A DNA stretch of 20,154 nt from Bacilli bacterium (GTDB lineage: Bacteria > Bacillota_I > Bacilli_A > RF39 > UBA660): the NCBI GenBank assembly GCA_017627015.1, contig JAGAHP010000002.1, forward strand, positions 1 through 20,154. The letters are read 5' to 3'. The notes under the pieces were generated by a model. The model saw only the letters and a list, made by a program, of their open reading frames with translations. It did no database searches and was not told the DNA's origin. This document shows positions 1-7,041 of the stretch, in pieces; the first letter of the stretch is position 1, and each line of letters starts with the position of its first letter. The position numbers and the translations under genes are program-made.

Positions 1-1
1 A

Positions 2-814
2 GATTATAAAGAACAACAAAGACAAATAAATAATATGAAAAGGCAAATAAAACAATTAAAAGAATGGGGGAATGTTGGTGCGGGTAATGAAATATTTTCT
101 AAAAGAGCATTATCAATTGAAAAAAGATTAGAAAAAATGGAAAAGATAAATAAACCAATAGAAAAAAATGAATTACCTATTAATTTTGAAATGGATATTA
201 GATCAGGTAAGGAAGTAGTTAATCTTAAAAATTATTCGTTATTAGTTGATGATAAAGAATTAATAAATGACAGTGACATAAATATATATTTTGAAGATAA
301 AATTGCTTTAATAGGATCAAATGGATGTGGTAAATCTACTTTTATTAAGGATATACTAAATAATAATAGATTAGGCTCTAATGTAAAAGTAGGTTATATA
401 CCTCAAACAATTGAATTTAAAGATGAAAATAAAACAGTATTAGAAATTGCTTCATATTTTTGTAATGCATCTGAAAATATAGTTAGAAGTAAATTGTTTC
501 ATTTTAATTTTTATAAAAACGATATAAACAAACAAATCAGATTACTTAGTGGTGGAGAAAGAGTAAGATTAAAACTATTTATTTTGCTTCAAAATCCAGT
601 CAATTTTATAGTGATGGATGAACCAACAAATCATATTGATATTGAGACAAAAGAAGTATTAGAAAAAGCTTTTAATGATTTTAAAGGAACAATATTATTT
701 GTTTCTCATGATAGATATTTTATAAATAATGTCGCATCTAAAATAATGTTTATTAAAGATAAAAAAATTTGTACTTATATAGGAAATTATGATGATTATT
801 GTAAAAATAAATGA
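2..814 (+). CDS. ABC-F family ATPase, 5'-truncated by the window edge
   Basis: The frame is open to the window edge, and the residues before the first visible ATG (position 35) continue a charged helix. The true start therefore lies outside the window and the 35 ATG is internal. What remains is the interdomain linker (Lys/Glu-rich, about 35-175, contacting P-site tRNA in ABC-F proteins) and the second ATPase domain. That domain has Walker A GSNGCGKST (about 314-340), signature LSGGER (545-562), Walker B with DEPTNHID (catalytic Glu at 620-622) and the switch SHDRYF. There are no transmembrane segments. ABC-F proteins act on the ribosome as translation factors or antibiotic-protection proteins; the subtype cannot be assigned without the N-terminal half. 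It ends about ten residues after the last conserved strand, so it has no C-terminal extension. The stop is TGA, the only TGA stop among the genes here, and it doubles as the start of the next promoter's TGATATAAT box. Confidence 0.93.
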   Translation, partial: DYKEQQRQINNMKRQIKQLKEWGNVGAGNEIFSKRALSIEKRLEKMEKINKPIEKNELPINFEMDIRSGKEVVNLKNYSLLVDDKELINDSDINIYFEDKIALIGSNGCGKSTFIKDILNNNRLGSNVKVGYIPQTIEFKDENKTVLEIASYFCNASENIVRSKLFHFNFYKNDINKQIRLLSGGERVRLKLFILLQNPVNFIVMDEPTNHIDIETKEVLEKAFNDFKGTILFVSHDRYFINNVASKIMFIKDKKICTYIGNYDDYCKNK

Positions 815-820
815 TATAAT
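812..820 (+). promoter_or_regulatory. Extended -10 promoter for the DUF402 gene
   Basis: TGATATAAT begins on the stop codon of the ABC-F gene. Six bases later GGTGAT starts at 827, which is the expected +1, and the ATG is at 837. No good -35 hexamer is visible; an extended -10 can compensate for that. Confidence 0.65.
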
Positions 821-836
821 TTAGATGGTGATACTC

Positions 837-1382
837 ATGATAAAGAAAAAAAAATTAAATGATGTTTATATGAGAGAAGTTACAGAAAGTAAGATTAAAA
901 CTATTTTTAATGAAGAATTAAATGCGTATATAACTTATAAACATTCAATAGATACAACTTTTACTTGTAAGGTATACGTTAACGGAAAAAGAAAAGTTAT
1001 TTTTGATAAAGGATATACTATATTAGAATATTCACCATTAAACGAAAAATATAATGTTAGAGTTTTTATTGATAAAGATGATAATATTTTACAATATTAT
1101 TTTGATGTTATTAAAGATTTTGAAATAGAAAATGATGAAATATACTATAATGATATGTATCTAGATGTCTTATATCATTTACCATATTTTGCAGGAACTA
1201 GTTATATTGAACTTGCTGATGAAAATGAACTTATTGATTCATATAATAAGGGTGAAATTGATAAAGATACTTTTGATTATTGTTATAGAGTAGCAGAAAA
1301 ATTAATGAATGAATTAATAAAAGGAAAAAATAGATTTGTTAATAGAGGTTTAAAAGATTACTTAAAAATGAAGGAGGAATAA
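837..1382 (+). CDS. DUF402-domain protein, possible nucleotide phosphatase
   Basis: A 181-residue soluble protein. The middle and C-terminal parts match the DUF402 (FomD/Ntdp-like) pattern: strands around residues 60-100, then an acidic segment (YYNDMYLDVLYH), a D-E-x-E-L motif and a final helix with a G-x-I-D-K-D turn. Characterised relatives are metal-dependent nucleoside tri/diphosphate phosphatases or the FomD phosphohydrolase; the substrate here is unknown. The ATG at 837 was chosen because GGTGAT sits 9-10 bases upstream. The in-frame ATG at 825 overlaps that site and has no ribosome-binding site of its own. It has its own promoter and is followed 2 bp later by a small membrane-protein gene, so the two form a bicistron. 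The family call rests on pattern recognition and was not searched. Confidence 0.7.
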   Translation: MIKKKKLNDVYMREVTESKIKTIFNEELNAYITYKHSIDTTFTCKVYVNGKRKVIFDKGYTILEYSPLNEKYNVRVFIDKDDNILQYYFDVIKDFEIENDEIYYNDMYLDVLYHLPYFAGTSYIELADENELIDSYNKGEIDKDTFDYCYRVAEKLMNELIKGKNRFVNRGLKDYLKMKEE

Positions 1383-1384
1383 AT

Positions 1385-1630
1385 ATGGATTTTGAAAAGG
1401 AAATAACTGAAATTAAGGAAAGAAATAAAAGAGTAGAAAAAGATAAAGCGTGGGAAACTTCTTGGACAAGAAGAATATGTATTATGGTACTTACTTATAT
1501 AGTAGTTATTATTTATTCATATGTAATTAGAGAATATGATAATATTTTATTAAGTTCTTTAGTTCCAGTTATAGGTTTTACATTATCTACATTATCCATT
1601 AAATTAGTTAGAAAAATTTGGGAGAAGTAG
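1385..1630 (+). CDS. Small two-helix membrane protein, unknown function
   Basis: 81 residues. The first ~25 are highly charged and helical (E/K/R-rich), followed by two hydrophobic stretches (about residues 28-47 and 52-72) and a basic tail, so it is probably a two-pass inner-membrane protein. I do not recognise a family. A textbook AAGGAGG (1370-1376) inside the end of the DUF402 gene serves this start, and the gene begins 2 bp after that stop, indicating translational coupling. A terminator follows immediately, so DUF402 plus this gene look like one transcription unit. Confidence 0.8.
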   Translation: MDFEKEITEIKERNKRVEKDKAWETSWTRRICIMVLTYIVVIIYSYVIREYDNILLSSLVPVIGFTLSTLSIKLVRKIWEK

Positions 1631-1635
1631 AATTT

Positions 1636-1661
1636 GACTCTTCGATAAGAAGAGTCTTTTT
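1636..1661 (+). terminator. Intrinsic terminator
   Basis: A perfect 8-bp stem, GACTCTTC (1636-1643) with GAAGAGTC (1649-1656), a 5-base loop and only five T. The short U-tract, and the lack of any -10 before the next gene, suggest leaky readthrough into the phosphotransferase gene. Confidence 0.85.
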
Positions 1662-1676
1662 GAAAGAGGTGAGAAT

Positions 1677-2480
1677 ATGATAAATGAAATATTTCAAGAT
1701 TTAGAAAACAAACTTAATATTAAAATAGATAAGAGTAATATCAAATATTTTAATGATGGAGTATCGGGTTCTATAGTATTTAAATATGATAAATATTTAG
1801 TTAAAACTACTGATATAAAAGAACTAGATGCGTATTTAGAATTCTTTAATTTATATAAAGAAGACTATTTTCAAAAGATTATTTGTTATAACAAAGAACT
1901 TCTTTATATTTGTTTTAATTTTATTGAAGGATCTTTGTTTAAAGAAAATAAACTAGATCCTAAAGATGTTATTAATCAATTATATTTTATTACATCTAAT
2001 TATAAAGAATATGACTATAATGCATATGGATATCTAGAAGAGGAAGATTTTACTTGGTATGATTTTCTCATGGATGAAGCATATAGAAAAGAAGATGAAA
2101 TAAATATTGATTATTCAAAATTATTTAATGCGTTTGAAATAATAAAAAAATATGACGCACCTAAATATCTTGTTCATGGTGATTTTGGCACTCATAATTT
2201 TATAGTTAATAATAAAAAAATATATGTAATTGATCCTATCCCTTTAGTAGGAGACCCTTTATATGATTTTTATTTTGCTATTTTTACTAATACAAATATA
2301 TTTAAAGATTTAGATGTAGATTATATATTAAGTTTCTTTGATGATAGAGATTATGAATATAAAAGAGCATTAATGATAATATGTTTCTTTATTAGATTAA
2401 GAAGAAGTTCTAAATATGACCCTGAGAATATACCTATATATAAAAATTATTTAGGAGGTTTATATGATAAAGTTGATTAA
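1677..2480 (+). CDS. Aminoglycoside phosphotransferase (APH)-fold kinase
   Basis: 267 residues with the APH/choline-kinase catalytic core. The catalytic loop is HGDFGTHN (H167, D169 as likely base, N174) and the metal-binding Asp lies in IDP at D186, followed by GDPLYDF. The N-lobe is short and glycine-poor, with a possible phosphate-binding turn GVSGS near residues 28-32 and a candidate ATP-binding Lys in LVKTT. The HGDFG...N and GD.LYD spacing resembles hygromycin/aminoglycoside-type kinases, but the same fold phosphorylates many small molecules, so the substrate is unknown. The start has AAAGAGGTGAG upstream. It overlaps the next gene by 17 bp, implying tight co-translation with the GNAT-containing protein. 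No promoter box lies between the preceding terminator and this start. Confidence 0.85.
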   Translation: MINEIFQDLENKLNIKIDKSNIKYFNDGVSGSIVFKYDKYLVKTTDIKELDAYLEFFNLYKEDYFQKIICYNKELLYICFNFIEGSLFKENKLDPKDVINQLYFITSNYKEYDYNAYGYLEEEDFTWYDFLMDEAYRKEDEINIDYSKLFNAFEIIKKYDAPKYLVHGDFGTHNFIVNNKKIYVIDPIPLVGDPLYDFYFAIFTNTNIFKDLDVDYILSFFDDRDYEYKRALMIICFFIRLRRSSKYDPENIPIYKNYLGGLYDKVD

Positions 2481-3879
2481 GCCTAGTATAGAAGATTATT
2501 GGTATCAAGAAAAGTTAGAGTCTGATCCTAAGACTATGAGTTATAATGCTGGATGGGATGTTAGTTATTATGGTTATCATTATGATACGGGTTGTATAGA
2601 TTTTCCGAAAGAAAGATGGAAAGAAACCTTAGAAAGAAGAGAGAAAGATAACATTTATTTCTTTTATATATATGATTCAGATATAGATGCTTATGTGGGA
2701 TATTGTCATTATAAAAATAGAGATAGATGTGATATAGGTATTTTAATTGAATATAAATATAAAGGTAAAGGATATGGAAAAAAGGGGCTTATTTTACTAT
2801 GCAAAGAGGCTTTTAATAATGGAATAGATAAATTATATGATAGTATTGAATACTCTAGAGAGAATGCAATAAAACTATTTAAAAGTATTGGTTTTAAAGA
2901 AGAAAAAGAAGAAATATATAAAAGATTTGGTAAAGAAGAAAAAGGAGCCTTGTTATCATTAACAAAAGAAGATTTTATTAATAATCAATTAGATAATATT
3001 AAAACACCAGAAAATATACTATCTTTTATGGATAATATAAGATATGGTTATGTAGATTCTAATGAAGAGATACATTATAATACTCTAAAGAGTTTTAGAA
3101 AGAAATATAAGACTTTATCGATTAAAAATATATTAAAATATAAAGTAGGAACATGTATTGAACAAGTATATTTAATGAAATATTTATTAGATAAATTAAA
3201 TATAAAAAATAAAATGTATTGTACTAGAATATATGAACCGGATTCTTTTAATGATTTAGATGCTGAAGAACATATGCATTGTTTTATACTTTATTACATG
3301 AATAACAAAGTATACCATATAGAACATCCAAACCCTGATAAAATTGGTATATATGAATATGATAGTGAGGAAGAAGCTCTAAAAAGAATTAATGATTACT
3401 ATGTTAATATGTCTAAAGGAGTGTCTAGACCAGTAACTGAATTTTTTGAAGTAAAAGAAGGATTATCATTTAAAGAATTTAATAATTACATTAATAGTCT
3501 AGATAGAATGAATAAAGAAGAATTAGAATCGTTAATAAAAGAATTAGATATTCCTAAAGAAGAGTTTTATGTATTATCATCTGGTAATTTAGTTTTAAGA
3601 GGATTATTTAAAGATGCAGGTGATCTTGATATATGTATTAGTGAAAAAGGTTTAGAATTATTAAAAAAGAAATTTAATCTAAGAAAAAAGAAAAATGACT
3701 TTTATCAAGTTAATGATAAAGTAGAATGTATGGTAGAGGATTTATCTAAAAGAAAGTATGATGATTTAGGTGATTATAATGGCCAAAGTTTAGAGGAATA
3801 CTATGATTATTTAATTACTAGTAAAAGAGAAAAAGACAAAATAAGATTAGAAATAGTAGAAAAAGAATTAAATAAATAA
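2464..3879 (+). CDS. Three-domain protein: GNAT acetyltransferase, transglutaminase-like, nucleotidyltransferase-like
   Basis: 471 residues in three parts. Residues 1 to ~155 are a GNAT acetyltransferase: the acetyl-CoA pyrophosphate loop is seen in YKGKGYGKKGL, followed by the usual ENAIKLFKSIGFKEE end. Residues ~158-340 look transglutaminase-like: GTCIEQ with C231 at a helix start, then HMHCFILYY (H270/H272), then HIEHPNP and an EYDSEEEAL segment, a Cys-His-acid layout. Residues ~345-471 resemble a minimal nucleotidyltransferase: SSGN, an Arg, then DLD (D387/D389), ending with a helical REKDKIR tail. The start at 2464 has AGGAGGT seven bases upstream. It overlaps the APH-like kinase gene by 17 bp. 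Each domain call is by motif; the biological role is unknown. A strong terminator closes the unit. Confidence 0.8.
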   Translation: MIKLIKPSIEDYWYQEKLESDPKTMSYNAGWDVSYYGYHYDTGCIDFPKERWKETLERREKDNIYFFYIYDSDIDAYVGYCHYKNRDRCDIGILIEYKYKGKGYGKKGLILLCKEAFNNGIDKLYDSIEYSRENAIKLFKSIGFKEEKEEIYKRFGKEEKGALLSLTKEDFINNQLDNIKTPENILSFMDNIRYGYVDSNEEIHYNTLKSFRKKYKTLSIKNILKYKVGTCIEQVYLMKYLLDKLNIKNKMYCTRIYEPDSFNDLDAEEHMHCFILYYMNNKVYHIEHPNPDKIGIYEYDSEEEALKRINDYYVNMSKGVSRPVTEFFEVKEGLSFKEFNNYINSLDRMNKEELESLIKELDIPKEEFYVLSSGNLVLRGLFKDAGDLDICISEKGLELLKKKFNLRKKKNDFYQVNDKVECMVEDLSKRKYDDLGDYNGQSLEEYYDYLITSKREKDKIRLEIVEKELNK

Positions 3880-3881
3880 AG

Positions 3882-3910
3882 AAAATGAGTATAAATTTAC
3901 TCATTTTTTT
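3882..3910 (+). terminator. Intrinsic terminator
   Basis: A 10-bp perfect stem AAAATGAGTA/TACTCATTTT with a 6-base loop and seven T. The last T is also the T of the following TGGTATAAT promoter box. Confidence 0.9.
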
Positions 3911-3918
3911 GGTATAAT
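3910..3918 (+). promoter_or_regulatory. Extended -10 promoter for the HD-kinase gene
   Basis: TGGTATAAT fused to the terminator U-tract. The expected start is near 3925, giving a leader of about 21 nt that contains GAGGAGG (3931-3937). Confidence 0.7.
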
Positions 3919-3945
3919 GAAATTATCATAGAGGAGGGTTTGGAT

Positions 3946-5280
3946 ATGACAATTGAAGAAAAAGCATTAAAATTTGCGATTAATGCACATAAAGGACAAG
4001 TTAGAAAATCTGAACCAGATAAACCAATGATATTTCATCCTATAAATGTAGGTCATATTTTAAAGGAATATGATTTTGATGAAAATGTTGTAGCGTCTGG
4101 TTTTTTGCATGATGTAGTAGAAGATACTAAATATACATTTGATGATATTAAAAAGAAGTTTGGAGATGATATTTTATCACTTGTATATGGAGCATCTGAA
4201 CCAGATAAAAGCTTAGAGTGGGAAGTTAGAAAAAAACATACGATTAATTCTATTAAGAATATGGATTTAAGACATAAGGTTGTTATATGTGCAGATAAAA
4301 TAAGTAATCTAGAAGATTTAAATATTATTTTTGGTAAAACAGGAAGTGTAGATTTTTCTGCTTTTAAAAGAGGCTTTTATGACCAACAATGGTATTACAC
4401 TAGTATATATGAAGCTTTAGTAGAAGGTGAAGAAGAAATTCATCCAATATTTAAAAGATACTATGATATATTACAAAAAGTATTTTATGCAAATAATGAT
4501 AATATTTATTTAAGAAACGTTATATTTGATGATAATTTGGATAGATATAGAAAATTACAAACTCTTCATCATAAAAAGGAAGAATTAATAAAATTAAAAT
4601 CTTTATCAAAAAATATTAATCCTTATGTTATTGAATTTACAGGTACACCAAGAACTGGTAAAACAACATTAATAAATGATTTAGAAGACTTCTTTAAAAA
4701 AGGTGGATTTAAAACTAGTGTTTTAGAGGAGTTTACAACATCAAAAAAATATAAACAAGAAATATATCCTCATTTAAAAGATCAATATAAAAGTGTTATT
4801 AATACTGAAATACCAAAATATGTTTTAAATCAATTAACAGAAGAATTATCAAAAAAACCAGATATAATTATAATAGATAGATCTTTATATGACAGATTAA
4901 TATGGGCAGATAGATTATTTACGAATGATGGTTTTACAGATAAAGAATATGATTTATATAAAGAAGAATATATTCCTAAAATAAAAAAATATATAGATAT
5001 AGTCATAGGAACATATGCGGATAGCCTTATTTCTCTAAAAAGAGATTATATGGCTCATTTAGCATTAGAAGATAGACATTTTTTAAATACAAAAAATTTA
5101 GATGAATATAATAACTCGTTTTTAAATATTGAAAAATTAGCATATGGTAATGAAATAAATTTTCATAGAATAAATACTGAAAATAAAACAATGGAAGATG
5201 TATCATTTGAAACTGCAAATATAATAACTGATAACATGAGAAACGAATATATTAGAAGGCTAAAAAAAGAATATAAATAA
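3946..5280 (+). CDS. RelA/SpoT-type HD hydrolase fused to a P-loop kinase-like domain
   Basis: 444 residues. Residues 1 to ~190 are an HD domain of the (p)ppGpp-hydrolase (MESH1/SAH-like) type: H31 in FHP, H55-D56 with following E59-D60, and D117 in ADKISNL, the set that binds Mn and positions the substrate. No synthetase domain is present. Residues ~225-444 are a P-loop domain: Walker A GTPRTGKT (233-240), a D-R-S motif after four isoleucines (as in deoxynucleoside and thymidylate kinases), and a later LEDRHF stretch that could be part of a lid. ATG 3946 was chosen over TTG 3940 because GAGGAGG ends 7-8 bases before it. It is a single-gene unit with its own promoter and terminator. Likely a nucleotide-metabolising bifunctional enzyme; the substrates of both halves are inferred only by class. 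Confidence 0.82.
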   Translation: MTIEEKALKFAINAHKGQVRKSEPDKPMIFHPINVGHILKEYDFDENVVASGFLHDVVEDTKYTFDDIKKKFGDDILSLVYGASEPDKSLEWEVRKKHTINSIKNMDLRHKVVICADKISNLEDLNIIFGKTGSVDFSAFKRGFYDQQWYYTSIYEALVEGEEEIHPIFKRYYDILQKVFYANNDNIYLRNVIFDDNLDRYRKLQTLHHKKEELIKLKSLSKNINPYVIEFTGTPRTGKTTLINDLEDFFKKGGFKTSVLEEFTTSKKYKQEIYPHLKDQYKSVINTEIPKYVLNQLTEELSKKPDIIIIDRSLYDRLIWADRLFTNDGFTDKEYDLYKEEYIPKIKKYIDIVIGTYADSLISLKRDYMAHLALEDRHFLNTKNLDEYNNSFLNIEKLAYGNEINFHRINTENKTMEDVSFETANIITDNMRNEYIRRLKKEYK

Positions 5281-5302
5281 ATAGGTAACTTACCTATTTT
5301 TT
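5279..5302 (+). terminator. Intrinsic terminator
   Basis: Stem AAATAGGT/ACCTATTT with loop AACTT, starting inside the stop codon of the HD-kinase gene, followed by six T. Confidence 0.85.
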
Positions 5303-5311
5303 ATTATTTTA

Positions 5312-5320
5312 TGTTAAAAT
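5312..5320 (+). promoter_or_regulatory. Probable extended -10 promoter for the XRE/DUF4097 operon
   Basis: TGTTAAAAT just after a terminator, with a predicted start near 5327 and a leader of about 80 nt, the longest in this half of the window. A TTGACA at 5332-5337 could be an alternative -35, but no good -10 lies 16-18 bases after it. Confidence 0.45.
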
Positions 5321-5344
5321 GTTAATAGAGGTTGACAAATTTCC

Positions 5345-5367
5345 AACGCAACTTGATTGAACGCAAC
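5345..5367 (+). repeat. Direct repeat AACGCAAC x2 upstream of the XRE regulator gene
   Basis: AACGCAAC occurs at 5345-5352 and 5360-5367, a 15-base period. The stretch is unusually GC-rich for this AT-rich intergenic DNA, and GTTG at 5331-5334 complements the CAAC units. It could be an operator for the adjacent XRE protein or a leader RNA element; nothing in the sequence decides between these. Confidence 0.4.
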
Positions 5368-5408
5368 CAATAGAAATAGTAGAATTAATCGTGAAAGAGG
5401 TGAGAAGT

Positions 5409-6071
5409 ATGACAATCGGAGAAAGATTGTATAACTTAAGAAAAGAAAAAAATATGTCGCAAGAAGATCTTGCAAATGTTCTTGATGTATCAAGACAAAC
5501 TGTATCTAAATGGGAGACAGGTGAATCAACACCTGACTTTAATAAGATATGTTCATTATGTGAGTATTTTGGAATAACATCAGATGAATTATTATCAGGT
5601 AAACAAAATATTATTGAAGCAAAAAAGGAAGATAAGAAAGCTAAATTTGCTAGAAATATAGCAATATCAGTAGCGCTTTATATTATTTCATTAGTTGCGA
5701 TAATAGGTACTTCAACTATTGGGCAAGAAATATTAGGTGTATGCTTATTTTTTACTATAATAGCAATTGCTACTGGAATAATTATTTATTCAGCAATAGT
5801 ATATGGTAAAGAAAAAGAAGAAAAAACAAAACAAGAAAAAAGAAAAGATGAAGTTGGAAAAGCAGTTACAGATATTATAGGTTTAATAGGAGTAGTAATT
5901 TATTTCTTAGTAAGTTTTACAACTGGTGCATGGCATATTACATGGATTATATTCTTAATTATAGGTGTATGTAACGCTATTGTAAGATTAATATTTGGAT
6001 TAAAGAAATGTGATGATGATAATTGTCAAGGATGCAATAATTCAAAAAAGGAGAACGAAGAAGATGAATAA
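5409..6071 (+). CDS. Membrane-anchored XRE-family transcriptional regulator
   Basis: 220 residues. Residues ~3-58 are a Cro/CI-type helix-turn-helix (ERLYNLRKEKNMSQEDLA, then VSRQTVSKWETG), a DNA-binding domain. Four hydrophobic segments follow (about 80-100, 104-128, 153-172, 177-198), separated by a very basic/acidic KEKEEKTKQEKRK loop, so the protein is tethered in the membrane. The cytosolic tail has a C-x4-C-x2-C cluster (C201, C206, C209) among Asp/Asn residues, a possible metal or thiol site. ATG 5409 is preferred because AAGAGGTGAG lies just upstream; GTG 5391 overlaps that site. It overlaps the DUF4097 gene by 8 bp, which suggests a sensor/regulator pair. The signal sensed is unknown. 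Autoregulation is plausible given the repeats upstream. Confidence 0.88.
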   Translation: MTIGERLYNLRKEKNMSQEDLANVLDVSRQTVSKWETGESTPDFNKICSLCEYFGITSDELLSGKQNIIEAKKEDKKAKFARNIAISVALYIISLVAIIGTSTIGQEILGVCLFFTIIAIATGIIIYSAIVYGKEKEEKTKQEKRKDEVGKAVTDIIGLIGVVIYFLVSFTTGAWHITWIIFLIIGVCNAIVRLIFGLKKCDDDNCQGCNNSKKENEEDE

Positions 6072-7005
6072 GGGATTAACAATAACATTAATATCTTTAT
6101 TAACACTATTATTATTTTTCTTAGTAGGAGTAATGATATTCTTATTTAATGGAAAAATTAATTTTGAAGGTTTTACAATAGCAAGTGGTTATAGTAAAAA
6201 ACTTATAGAAGAAAAAGAAATTAATAATAATTTAAATATAAATGTTAAAACAGATGTCGCAGATGTAATAGTAGAAGAAAAAGATATTAATAATATAAAA
6301 GTAGAATTATATTCTGAAAAAGAAGCTAAACATGAAATTACTGAAAGTACAGATTCTATAAATATAGTTTTAAAACAAAAAGTTAAACTTCAATTTGGTT
6401 TATTTAATAAATCACCAAGAGTTGTAGTATATGTTCCAAGAACATTTAATAAAAATGTAAAAGTTAATGCAACAACAGGAGATGTTAAAGTAGGAAATCT
6501 TCCTGATTCAGATTTATATGTAAAAGCAACAACAGGAGATATTAAAGCTAAAAAGTTAAGAAATGCTGATCTTAATGTTACTACAGGAGATATAAAGATA
6601 GATAATGTAAATACTATTAAATCAGAAACTAGAACTGGAGATTACAAAATCAATAATGCTAAAAAGATTAGCGTAGTTACTAACACAGGAGATATAAAAG
6701 TACTTAACTCGGTTGATGAATTTACTGCTACAACTAATACGGGAGATATTAAAATAGGCAATGTAAATAAATCAATTAATTCAGTTACAAATACAGGTGA
6801 TGTTAAAATTAATAAAGCAAATATTTTAGTTGATTCTAATATTAAAACTGGAACTGGAGATGTTTCAATTGATTTTATCTCTGGATGTTATGTTGATGGA
6901 AATACTAAAATAGGAGATAAGAATATTAATAATTCTACAGAAGATAGAAAAAGTGATATTATTTTAAAAATAAATACAAGAGTTGGAGATATTAATGTTA
7001 ATTAA
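6064..7005 (+). CDS. DUF4097 (adhesin-like beta-helix) envelope protein with N-terminal anchor
   Basis: 313 residues: one N-terminal transmembrane helix (~4-29), then an extracytoplasmic beta-rich region. Eight TGD(I/V/Y) units plus two variants (IGD, VGD) recur about every 16-24 residues from residue ~138 to the end, forming one rung each of a right-handed beta-helix/ladder as in DUF4097 proteins. Such proteins often accompany PspC/LiaF or membrane-anchored HTH regulators in envelope-stress operons, matching the overlap with the XRE gene here. ATG 6064 has AAGGAG ten bases upstream; the frame is open back to 6010, but no ribosome-binding site supports an earlier start. The last codons form the 5' arm and loop of the terminator hairpin. 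Confidence 0.87.
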   Translation: MNKGLTITLISLLTLLLFFLVGVMIFLFNGKINFEGFTIASGYSKKLIEEKEINNNLNINVKTDVADVIVEEKDINNIKVELYSEKEAKHEITESTDSINIVLKQKVKLQFGLFNKSPRVVVYVPRTFNKNVKVNATTGDVKVGNLPDSDLYVKATTGDIKAKKLRNADLNVTTGDIKIDNVNTIKSETRTGDYKINNAKKISVVTNTGDIKVLNSVDEFTATTNTGDIKIGNVNKSINSVTNTGDVKINKANILVDSNIKTGTGDVSIDFISGCYVDGNTKIGDKNINNSTEDRKSDIILKINTRVGDINVN

Positions 7006-7018
7006 TATCTCTTTTTTT
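6986..7018 (+). terminator. Intrinsic terminator overlapping the gene end
   Basis: A 10-bp stem GAGATATTAA/TTAATATCTC with a 6-base loop and seven T. The stop codon TAA (7003-7005) lies within the 3' arm. Confidence 0.9.
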
Positions 7019-7026
7019 GATATAAT
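7018..7026 (+). promoter_or_regulatory. Extended -10 promoter for the Nudix gene
   Basis: TGATATAAT begins on the last T of the terminator. GGTGAT starts exactly six bases after the box at 7033, the expected +1, and the ATG is at 7042, so the predicted leader is 9 nt. Confidence 0.75.
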
Positions 7027-7041
7027 ATATTTGGTGATAAT

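Noticed and set aside
5027..5218. Reverse-strand open frame inside the HD-kinase gene (similar ones at 7752-8045, 11632-11967, 12529-12852, 13210-13440, 14005-14220 and 17837-18151)
   Set aside because: Each lies opposite a clear gene, has low-complexity composition typical of the complementary strand, and lacks a ribosome-binding site or recognisable domain.
5332..5360. TTGACA as the main promoter -35 for the XRE gene
   Set aside because: The hexamer 17 bases downstream (GATTGA) is a poor -10, whereas TGTTAAAAT at 5312-5320 fits the style of other promoters in the window.
6475..6995. Repeated ACAGGAGAT-like DNA units that might suggest a repeat array or CRISPR
   Set aside because: The units are in frame, unequal in spacing and encode the TGD rungs of the DUF4097 beta-helix. 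There are no conserved palindromic repeats or unique spacers.
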